Below, piece after piece: positions 1-8,374 of a stretch of 64,000 nucleotides of DNA; positions within the stretch are counted from its first letter, which is position 1, and every line of letters begins with the position of its first letter. The translations under genes and the position numbers were made by a program. The stretch spans positions 868,001-932,000 of the forward strand of contig NZ_JAINVV010000004.1 in assembly GCF_019880585.1 (NCBI RefSeq), read 5' to 3'. The notes beneath the pieces are model-generated. The model made no database searches. It was not told the origin of the DNA and was given only the letters and a program-made list of their open reading frames with translations. Source of the DNA: Sphingomonas colocasiae. Its GTDB lineage: Bacteria; Pseudomonadota; Alphaproteobacteria; Sphingomonadales; Sphingomonadaceae.

Positions 1-5
1 TGGCG

Positions 6-296
6 ATGACCGGATCGCCGCCACTGCCCGACCTTTCCGATCCCGGACAGCGTGCCGATTATCGTCGTGAGTTGCGCGGCATTGCGCGAAAGACGCGTTA
101 TGCAGGGATTGCGCTGGCATGCGTCGGCGCATTGCTTGCGCTGGCGAGCAAGCGCGCCGAGGATCCGGCGATGTGGCGGCTGGGCGCGATCCTCGCACTT
201 GCGGCGGGCGGTGGCCTGATGATCTTCGGCATGGCGCGCCGGGCGATGTATCACGCGTTGCGGACGACGCCACCGCGGCCGGCCGATCCCGATTAA
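6..296 (+). CDS. small two-helix membrane protein, hypothetical
   Basis: The predicted protein has 96 residues. A charged N-terminus (about residues 1-30, several Arg and Lys) is followed by two hydrophobic stretches at roughly 33-49 and 58-76, suggesting a small inner-membrane hairpin protein with both ends in the cytoplasm. I do not recognise a family. The ATG lies five bases into the window, so its ribosome binding site and any upstream partner are not visible. The gene converges on the serine hydrolase gene and the two stop codons overlap in a shared TTAA at 293-296. Codon use is GC-rich like its neighbours, which supports it being real. Confidence 0.6.
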   Translation: MTGSPPLPDLSDPGQRADYRRELRGIARKTRYAGIALACVGALLALASKRAEDPAMWRLGAILALAAGGGLMIFGMARRAMYHALRTTPPRPADPD

Positions 297-1570
297 CGCC
301 CGACCAGTGCGAGCGCCCGAACCATCAGCCCGTTGAAGCGCGGGCCTTCCACATCGCGGGCGGTGTTCCACGCGCCGGTCACAGCGAACCAGCGGCCCCT
401 CTTGTCGCGCAGCAGATAGTTGAGCGAGATCACGCCGGCCTCCGATCCGCCCTTGAAACCGATATAGTCGAAGCGCGCGGCGGTAAGCGCGTCGACGCCG
501 GGGCTGACGCCCAGGATCGCCAGCGCGTCCGGGCCGGCCGTCTTGCGCAGGCGATCGAAGACGGCTGTGGTGTCCGCCGGCGATGCGAACCATTCGACCG
601 TGTCGATATGCAGCGGCATGCTACCGAGCTTGGCGAAATCGATGCGTTCGATGACGAGGTCGGCCGCCGCCGTTTCGAGGAGCCTGGCGCGTTGATCGGC
701 ATCGCCCTTGATCCATCGGTCGCGCAGCGCGGCATTGGCGGGCATCTTGAGCGAAAAGGCTTCGGCGGTCTTCAGGATCGGCAATGCCTTGTCCGGCGCC
801 GCATGGCCGGTATCGCGCAGATATGCGCCCACCTTTTCGCGCCCGGCGATATCGAGCAGCGTGTCGGTCGCCGTATTGTCGCTCAGCGAGATCATCAGCG
901 TCGCCAGGCTGTGGATCGTCAGCGGCGACGCCTTCGGCCATCTTTGCGTGATCCCCGATGGCAGCGATGCGGCACCAAGCCTGGCGACCTCGTCCCAGCG
1001 ATGCTCGCCCGCGGCGATCTGGCGCGCGATCTCACCCAGGATATAGAGCTTGTAAGCGGATCCGACCGCCATCTGCCGGTCTGGATTGTGCTGGAGGATC
1101 CAGCGCGGCGGGCCGTCGCCGAGTTCGGCGATGGCGAAGGCGCTGCTGCCGGGCAGCGCCTTCACGTCATCGAGCAGCTTGCCGAGGCTGTCGTCCCTTG
1201 CCTGGCTGCCGGTGACGAGGAAACCGCCGACGCGGTATGGTGGATCACGCTCCACCACAAGGCGGATCGTCACCACGGCGCGTTCATAGCCGACCTGCAC
1301 GGTGCCGATGCCATTGCCCTCAGGCACGATCTTCTGGATGCGGAGGACCGGGCCGTTCTGGTCGATCAGGCTGCGTGCGATCGCGGTGAAACGCGCCATC
1401 GGCACGTCGGAGAAGAACACCGGTGAAAAATAGGTCGTTGCGTCCGCCCGGCCGCTCAGGATCGCGGGAAGTTCGGCGGCGCGGGCGCGCAGCGCCACGT
1501 CGGGATCGCCCTGCGCCTGCGCGGGCGCCAGTGCGGCGAACAGCATCAGCAGTGCCGCGACTATCCGCAT
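293..1570 (-). CDS. exported class A beta-lactamase-like serine hydrolase
   Basis: The protein has 425 residues with an N-terminal signal peptide (about 1-20, ending AQAQ), so it should act in the periplasm. Three motifs of the penicillin-binding fold are visible in order: SAYK near 171 (SxxK, nucleophile Ser and general-base Lys), SDN at 230-232, and KGG at 373-375 in place of KTG. An extra domain of about 120 residues precedes the catalytic part and resembles the region found in large serine hydrolases rather than in acquired beta-lactamases, which are near 290 residues. It may hydrolyse beta-lactams, peptidoglycan peptides or another amide or ester; the sequence does not decide this. It stands between parE and a convergent small membrane protein gene. 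Confidence 0.8.
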   Translation of the reverse strand: MRIVAALLMLFAALAPAQAQGDPDVALRARAAELPAILSGRADATTYFSPVFFSDVPMARFTAIARSLIDQNGPVLRIQKIVPEGNGIGTVQVGYERAVVTIRLVVERDPPYRVGGFLVTGSQARDDSLGKLLDDVKALPGSSAFAIAELGDGPPRWILQHNPDRQMAVGSAYKLYILGEIARQIAAGEHRWDEVARLGAASLPSGITQRWPKASPLTIHSLATLMISLSDNTATDTLLDIAGREKVGAYLRDTGHAAPDKALPILKTAEAFSLKMPANAALRDRWIKGDADQRARLLETAAADLVIERIDFAKLGSMPLHIDTVEWFASPADTTAVFDRLRKTAGPDALAILGVSPGVDALTAARFDYIGFKGGSEAGVISLNYLLRDKRGRWFAVTGAWNTARDVEGPRFNGLMVRALALVGR

Positions 1571-1610
1571 CGCGGCGCGATCCGGCCGGAACGGCGCGAT
1601 GATCCGGTGC

Positions 1611-3593
<1,983 letters not shown>

Positions 3594-3702
3594 CTAGCTA
3601 TGATGGAGCGGAGTCGCGCTGGCAAGCCGCCGTTACGGGGCATCGGGATCGAAACCGCGGCGATGTGCGTTGCGAAACCTGTCCGAAATGCTGGAGGCGG
3701 GA

Positions 3703-4020
3703 ATGCGGGCGTTCACACTGGTGGCGGCGATGATGAGCGTCGGGGCGCCGTTAGTGCCGGCCGATGCCGTTCCGACGAAGCGACCGCAACTGCGTGTCGC
3801 CACGATCTCGATGCCGTCCTGTGCGAAGGCGCGTGATGCCCGGCCCCGATCGCCTTGCATGACGGACCGGCCGGATCCATTCGCCGCGCGGAACCGTCCG
3901 GATCGGGGGCGTCGCTATCTTCCGCCCGACACCGGATATTTCAGGGATCGGGAAGCCGAGCGGGCCGATGCCGAACTTCGGTTGAAATGGCTGAAGGTGA
4001 CGGCATCGATGCGCTTCTGA
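3703..4020 (+). CDS. small exported protein, hypothetical
   Basis: This frame encodes 105 residues from the ATG at 3703. That start is favoured because GGAGG lies five bases upstream (3693-3697) and because it gives a good signal peptide, MRAFTLVAAMMSVGAPLVPA. The open frame extends further upstream to a TTG at 3670, which has no such support. The mature part is Arg, Pro and Asp rich and ends in a basic, amphipathic stretch (LRLKWLKVTASMRF). I do not recognise a family. The gene is divergent from parE and in the same direction as the outer-membrane protein gene 146 bases downstream. It could be a lineage-specific periplasmic protein; codon use is typical of the window. Confidence 0.5.
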   Translation: MRAFTLVAAMMSVGAPLVPADAVPTKRPQLRVATISMPSCAKARDARPRSPCMTDRPDPFAARNRPDRGRRYLPPDTGYFRDREAERADAELRLKWLKVTASMRF

Positions 4021-4166
4021 AGTGCGTCGGAAACTCTCCGCATAAAAGCGGTGCCCGGTGGTAATTGTGGCAAAACTGCAACGTTTTAACAAAGATCAAT
4101 CCGGTGTGGATCGATTGCTGCGGCGCACGCGTTGGGAGGGGGCTTTTCGCGTGTAAGGAGTAGCGT

Positions 4167-5000
4167 ATGCGTACCCAGTTTCTTGCCACCGCGGCGGTTC
4201 TCGCCGCGGGGTGTTCGTTTGTCCCTGCTATGGCCCAATCGACTGAAGACAGCTGGACGGGCTTTTACGTCGGCGGGTCGGTCGGCGCGACGGTCCAGCC
4301 GAACGACCAGGGTTCGTCGATCCTGTTCGATACCAACCAGGACGGCGATTTCAATAATGTGGTCAACACCTCGGGCGGCGCAAACGCGTTCTCGCCGGGG
4401 TTCTGCAACGGTGCCGCCACCAGCACGGCACCAACCGCGTGCCGCAACGACAAGGACGGAATCGAATATTTCGGCCATGTCGGCTTCGACAAGCAGATGG
4501 GCAATTTCGTGCTGGGTGCGGTCGGCGAATTCGGCAAGAACGATATTCGTGACAGCGTGAGCGGGTTCAGCACGACGCCGGCTTCCTACACGCTCACCCG
4601 CAGCCTGAAGTACAGCGCAGGCCTGCGCCTGCGCGCGGGCTACACGCCCAATGGCAAGACGCTGTTCTATGCGACGGGTGGCGGCGCCTATGGCAAGGTT
4701 CGCAACAGCTTCAGCACCACGAACACCGCGAACAGCTTCACTGACAACGGCAATTCGGACGCCTGGGGGTGGACCGCGGGTGGTGGCGTCGATCAGAAGA
4801 TCGGATCGAATTTCTCGATCGGCCTCCAATATCTTTACACCAATCTCAACAATGACGATTATGTCGTGCGTGCCGGCCCCGGCACCGCGCCGCCGACCAA
4901 TCCGTTCCTGCTGGTGAATTCCAGCGGCACGGACATGCAGCGCAGCGACGACAAGTTCCGCTATCACAGCATCCGGGCGACGGCATCGTTCCGTTTCTGA
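4167..5000 (+). CDS. outer-membrane beta-barrel protein, Omp25/OprF-like porin family
   Basis: The predicted protein has 277 residues with a signal peptide (about 1-23, ending AMAQ) and a mature start DSWTGFYVGGSVGA, which is the usual first strand of alphaproteobacterial eight-stranded barrels. Alternating hydrophobic strands with Gly and aromatic girdles continue to the end, and the last residue is Phe (ATASFRF), the signal read by the BAM machinery. A strong AAGGAG lies 7 bases before the ATG. The substrate is unknown; such proteins often have structural or adhesion roles rather than transport. A strong bidirectional terminator follows, so the gene is probably expressed alone. The 146 bases upstream are relatively AT-rich and likely hold its promoter. 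Confidence 0.8.
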   Translation: MRTQFLATAAVLAAGCSFVPAMAQSTEDSWTGFYVGGSVGATVQPNDQGSSILFDTNQDGDFNNVVNTSGGANAFSPGFCNGAATSTAPTACRNDKDGIEYFGHVGFDKQMGNFVLGAVGEFGKNDIRDSVSGFSTTPASYTLTRSLKYSAGLRLRAGYTPNGKTLFYATGGGAYGKVRNSFSTTNTANSFTDNGNSDAWGWTAGGGVDQKIGSNFSIGLQYLYTNLNNDDYVVRAGPGTAPPTNPFLLVNSSGTDMQRSDDKFRYHSIRATASFRF

Positions 5001-5016
5001 ACGGATCGACGGGCAA

Positions 5017-5050
5017 AGAAAAAGGCCGGCGGAAACGCCGGCCTTTTTTG
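5017..5050. terminator. bidirectional intrinsic terminator
   Basis: A GC stem (AAAGGCCGGCG with CGCCGGCCTTT, loop GAAA) is flanked by an A-run on the left and a T-run on the right. It lies between the convergent outer-membrane protein gene and gcrA and can stop transcription from both sides. Confidence 0.9.
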
Positions 5051-5052
5051 TT

Positions 5053-5709
5053 TCAGCGCACGCGCGGCCCGCCAAAGGGCAGGGGCGGGGGCGGCCGGCG
5101 GTCGCGGCGCGGAAGCTGCGCCTGATAGGCCTGGCCGCAATGCTGGACGCAATAGGGAAAGCCCGGATTCACCTGGACGCCGCAAAAGTGGAAATCGGGT
5201 TCGCCGGGGTGGCCCATCGGCCATTTGCAGATCCGATCATTGAGATCGAGCAGGCTGGTCTTGCCCGCGATCTCGGCGCTGGGCTTGGCCGGAACCAGCC
5301 GGCGGGGCGGGGCGGGCGGGATCGGCGCCTGCTGGTCGCCCGGGCCCTGGCGCAGGAAGCCGCCGGGGCCGATCGAGCGCAGAATGGGTTCGGCGGGCTG
5401 AGCCGGGGTGGCGGGCGCCGCCGGGGCGGCGGCAACCGGCGGGCGCGGCGCAGGCGCCGGGCGCGGCGCCGGGGCGGCGGCCGGCTGCGGCGCCGCTTCC
5501 GCTTTCTTGGGTGCCGCCGGCTTCTTGGGCGGCGGATTGCCGTCCTTTTCCTTCACGGGCGAAGGGCGCGACTGGAGGCCCAGCCGGTGCGCCTTGCCGA
5601 TCACGGCGTTACGGCTGACGCCGCCGAGTTCCACCGCGATCTGGCTGGCGGTCATGCCGCCTTCCCACATGGTCTTGAGCTGGTCGATGCGTTCGTCGGT
5701 CCAGGCCAT
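5053..5709 (-). CDS. gcrA: cell cycle regulator GcrA
   Basis: GcrA is an alphaproteobacterial transcription factor that binds sigma-70 holoenzyme and favours promoters carrying methylated GANTC sites, linking CcrM methylation to cell-cycle transcription. The N-terminus starts MAWTDERIDQLKTMW and contains the helix-turn-helix ASQIAVELGGVSRNAVIGKA (about 21-40), the GcrA hallmark. A long Pro/Ala-rich linker (about 50-150) leads to a conserved C-terminal segment with CKWPMGHPG and spaced Cys residues (CGVQVNPGFPYC), the sigma-binding part. At 218 residues it is longer than Caulobacter GcrA because of the linker. The gene is divergent from the ABC permease gene. No ccrM is visible in this window. 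Confidence 0.95.
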   Translation of the reverse strand: MAWTDERIDQLKTMWEGGMTASQIAVELGGVSRNAVIGKAHRLGLQSRPSPVKEKDGNPPPKKPAAPKKAEAAPQPAAAPAPRPAPAPRPPVAAAPAAPATPAQPAEPILRSIGPGGFLRQGPGDQQAPIPPAPPRRLVPAKPSAEIAGKTSLLDLNDRICKWPMGHPGEPDFHFCGVQVNPGFPYCVQHCGQAYQAQLPRRDRRPPPPLPFGGPRVR

Positions 5710-5791
5710 GGATGCTCCTCAAAAAATCAAATCTCTGTGCCCGTATCGTCCGGCTTGCGGGCTGCATGCGAAGCCGATAGGCGATCAGGCG

Positions 5792-6649
5792 ATGAACGAC
5801 CACCCCGATTCAACGACGGATGCGCCCGGCGGGTTCTCGCCCGTCATGGGGCGCGAGCCTGGCGTGCCGCTGATCCGCAACGTGAACTGGGGTGGATTGC
5901 GTGCCCTCTATATCAAGGAGGTGCGGCGTTTCTTCAAGGTCCAGCTCCAGACGATCTGGGCGCCCGCGATCACGACATTGCTGTTTCTGGTGATTTTCTC
6001 GGTCGCGCTGGGTGGTTCCGGCCGTACGGTGATGGGCGTTCCCTTCCCCGATTTCATCGCGCCCGGCCTCATCATCATGGGGATGATGCAGAACGCCTTC
6101 GCCAATTCCAGCTTCTCGCTCCTGGTCGGCAAGATCCAGGGAACCATCGTCGATTATCTGATGCCACCGTTGTCGACGAGCGAGCTGCTGGCGGCCTTGT
6201 GCGCCGGGGCCGTCACCCGCGCGATCCTGGTCGGGCTCGCCGTCTGGGGCGCTATGGCGCTGTGGCCCGGCGTCCATGTAACACCCAGCCACCCCTGGGC
6301 GATCCTCTGGTTCGGCCTGATGGGATCGCTGTTCCTGGCGCTGCTCGGCGTGCTGACCTCGATCTGGGCGGAGAAGTTCGACCATGCCGCCGCCGTCACC
6401 AATTTCGTGATCGCGCCGCTCTCGCTGCTGTCGGGCACCTTCTATTCGGTCGATCGGCTGGCGCCGCTGTTTCAGGGGATCAGCCATGCCAATCCCTTCT
6501 TCTATGTCATCTCCGGCTTTCGCTACGGATTTCTGAGCGAGGCGGATTCGCCGATCCTGTTCGGCGCGCTGCTGCTGCTCGCGCTCAACGCGGCGCTCGG
6601 CGTGCTTTGCTATGCGCTGCTGCGCTCGGGCTGGAAGATCAAAAGCTAG
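5792..6649 (+). CDS. ABC-2 type transporter permease
   Basis: This is the membrane part of an ABC exporter of the ABC-2 (NodJ/DrrB-like) type. From the ATG at 5792 it has 285 residues: a hydrophilic N-terminus (about 1-45), then six hydrophobic segments, including the family-typical region FIAPGLIIMGMMQNAF and a C-terminal SGTFYSVDRLAP followed by ISHANPFFYVISGFRYG. The open frame extends far upstream opposite gcrA, but that part is a shadow of gcrA; MNDHPDS is the first plausible start, although no strong Shine-Dalgarno sequence is seen. The ATP-binding partner gene, normally adjacent, is absent on either side, so the ATPase must be encoded elsewhere. The cargo is unknown. Confidence 0.85.
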   Translation: MNDHPDSTTDAPGGFSPVMGREPGVPLIRNVNWGGLRALYIKEVRRFFKVQLQTIWAPAITTLLFLVIFSVALGGSGRTVMGVPFPDFIAPGLIIMGMMQNAFANSSFSLLVGKIQGTIVDYLMPPLSTSELLAALCAGAVTRAILVGLAVWGAMALWPGVHVTPSHPWAILWFGLMGSLFLALLGVLTSIWAEKFDHAAAVTNFVIAPLSLLSGTFYSVDRLAPLFQGISHANPFFYVISGFRYGFLSEADSPILFGALLLLALNAALGVLCYALLRSGWKIKS

Positions 6650-6668
6650 AACCGACGGCCATTCGGCC

Positions 6669-6745
6669 CATAGAGCATCGTGTGGAAAAGCCTGCCCCCG
6701 CGTAGGCGGGGGTGGGAACCGGTTTTCCGCGAAAACGATGCGATC
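6669..6745 (+). repeat. type A intergenic palindromic repeat, copy 1 (interrupted)
   Basis: The element begins AGAGCATCG and ends CGATGCG, with an inner GGAAAA...TTTTCC stem and the core GGGAACCGG. The same core occurs at 19008-19043, 27244-27282 and 29913-29957. This copy is split by a 22-base palindrome at 6691-6712. It lies between convergent genes. Confidence 0.8.
6691..6712. repeat. REP-like palindrome nested in a type A repeat
   Basis: Seven-base arms CCCCCGC and GCGGGGG enclose the loop GTAG. Comparison with the uninterrupted copies shows it sits exactly between GGAAAAG and TGGGAACC, so it looks like an insertion of one repeat into another. Confidence 0.7.
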
Positions 6746-6753
6746 ACAAATAT

Positions 6754-6797
6754 CTGGAGCAGGCTGCGCGATTCGGATTTCGCGCGGCCTGCTCCAG
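6754..6797. repeat. long GC-rich hairpin with GATTC at the tip
   Basis: An 18-pair stem (one G-T pair) runs from CTGGAGCAGG to CCTGCTCCAG with an eight-base loop. GATTC at 6770-6774 lies at the stem-loop junction. The central part is homologous to 17016-17054. It can also act as a terminator for the permease gene, although no T-run follows. Confidence 0.75.
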
Positions 6798-6825
6798 CGA
6801 GCCGAACAGCCGTCGGTGCTGAAGA

Positions 6826-7137
6826 TCAGGACGCCTTGGCGCCCTTGTTGCAGGTCGCGAGCTGTTCGCTGTCGAGCGTCATCTCGCCGATCGCGAAGGT
6901 TTCGACCGTCCCCACCTTGCGCGCCAGATCCTTGCAGGTCCGTTCGGCGGCGACGCGTCGCTGATCGGCCGGCCCCTGGCACTTGCCGTCGGCGCAACGC
7001 CACAATTTGCTGTCGATCACGATCTGCGCGGGCAGGGGCGCATCGCCGCCGATGGTCGCGATGCCCGCGGGGGCCGCGAATGCCGGTGCGGGAACGACCG
7101 CGAGCGCGGAAAGGCAGAGGGAAAGGATGCGTTTCAT
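6826..7137 (-). CDS. small secreted protein, CC_3452-family-like
   Basis: The protein has 103 residues with a clear signal peptide (about 1-22, ending AFAA). The mature part has the pattern LWRCADGKCQG followed by an Arg-rich segment, TCKDLARKVG, and ends in LATCNKGAK. Four Cys residues could form two disulfides. This pattern matches, from memory, the small exported family named after Caulobacter CC_3452, whose function is unknown. GGGAG precedes the ATG with seven bases between. It is convergent with the permease gene and divergent from the AraC-type regulator gene. The family assignment is moderate; export is well supported. Confidence 0.65.
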   Translation of the reverse strand: MKRILSLCLSALAVVPAPAFAAPAGIATIGGDAPLPAQIVIDSKLWRCADGKCQGPADQRRVAAERTCKDLARKVGTVETFAIGEMTLDSEQLATCNKGAKAS

Positions 7138-7257
7138 CGGGATACTCCCATTCGGTGCGGGTCAGGTTTGATTGCGATCGGCGCAATACGCTTGCGACTC
7201 TGGATGATCTATGAGTAGAAAACCGTGTTTCCTTGCTGATCGTCCAGGAGACTGAGA

Positions 7258-8247
7258 ATGGACGCGATCGACGACGTGTTTGGTGCGATGCGGACCCATA
7301 CCGCGCTCTATTGCCGGATCGAGGGCAGCGCGCCCTGGGGCGTCGCCTTTGTCCGTGGGCGTGCGGCGCGGTTCGGGCTGGTCGTGCGCGGCGGCTGCTG
7401 GCTGACGGTGGATGGCGGCGAACCGATCGCGCTGACGGCCGGCGATTGCTACGTCATCGCGCACGGTGCCCAATATTCACTGCAGGATCGGCCCGATTCC
7501 CCGACGCGTTTCTGCTTCGATGCCCTGCGCGAGCACAGCCATCATGTGGTCCGGCTGGGTGGCGGTGGCGAGCCGGCGACGGTGGTCACCGGCTGGTTCA
7601 TGTTCGACACGCTGGGCGCGAAGCCTTTGTTCGACCTGATGCCGGAACTGATCCTGACGCGGATGGACGACGATCGTTCGCAAATGATCCAGACGACGCT
7701 GCAGCTTTTCGCCACCGAAACGGGGCGGCGCGAAATGGGCACATCGATCGTGGTGAGCCGGCTGGCGGACATTCTCTTCATCCAGGCGATCCGCGCCTAT
7801 GCGCAAAGCGCGGGCGACGAGGCCGGCGGATGGCTGGGCGCGCTCGGCGATGCGCGGCTCGCATCGGTGTTCAGCGCGATCCATACCTCCGTCGAACATG
7901 GCTGGACTGTCGAGGAACTGGCCGGGATCGCGGGCATGTCGCGCTCCGCCTTCGCCGCGCGTTTCCGTGAGCGCGTCGGCCTGACCCCGCTCGATTATGT
8001 GACGCGCTGGCGGATGTTCCGCGCCGGCACGATGCTGCGCCGGAAACAGGGGTCGGTGGCGGAAGTGGCGCACCGGATCGGCTATGAGAACGAGTCCGCC
8101 TTTTCCAAGGCGTTCAAGCGTACGACGGGGGTGACGCCCGGCGTCTATCGCCGTTCGGCGGGGGAAGCGGCGATCCGGCCACCCCGTGCTGAGCCGCATC
8201 CCCGCGCGGATGGGCGCAGTGCCACGGCCACGGCGGACGCCGCCTGA
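7258..8247 (+). CDS. AraC-family transcriptional regulator with N-terminal cupin
   Basis: The protein has 329 residues. The N-terminal half is a cupin sensor (AraC-binding/cupin_6 type) with LTAGDCYVIAHGAQYSL as the typical beta-barrel turn; the C-terminal third (about 210-305) carries two helix-turn-helix motifs, VEELAGIAGMSRSAFAARFR and VAEVAHRIGYENESAFSKAF, the second being the AraC signature. AGGAGA lies about 8 bases before the ATG. It is directly upstream of, and in the same direction as, the TonB-dependent receptor gene, so control of that uptake locus by a small ligand is a reasonable inference. The ligand is unknown. It probably acts as an activator, as most AraC proteins do. Confidence 0.9.
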   Translation: MDAIDDVFGAMRTHTALYCRIEGSAPWGVAFVRGRAARFGLVVRGGCWLTVDGGEPIALTAGDCYVIAHGAQYSLQDRPDSPTRFCFDALREHSHHVVRLGGGGEPATVVTGWFMFDTLGAKPLFDLMPELILTRMDDDRSQMIQTTLQLFATETGRREMGTSIVVSRLADILFIQAIRAYAQSAGDEAGGWLGALGDARLASVFSAIHTSVEHGWTVEELAGIAGMSRSAFAARFRERVGLTPLDYVTRWRMFRAGTMLRRKQGSVAEVAHRIGYENESAFSKAFKRTTGVTPGVYRRSAGEAAIRPPRAEPHPRADGRSATATADAA

Positions 8248-8374
8248 CCCCCATGTTCGCGAACAGGCTGTGTGACGGTGGCTGCCGTCAAAGCGTCATG
8301 AAAGCGCAACCGATCTAACACCACGCTGCAATCGCGCCTGCCTATCGGCCCCCTCGACAAAAAAGGGGTTCGAT

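Noticed and set aside
8270-8310. Pho box in the GTCA repeats before the first TonB receptor gene
   Set aside because: The GTCA units are spaced 8 bases apart rather than the 11 expected for PhoB sites.
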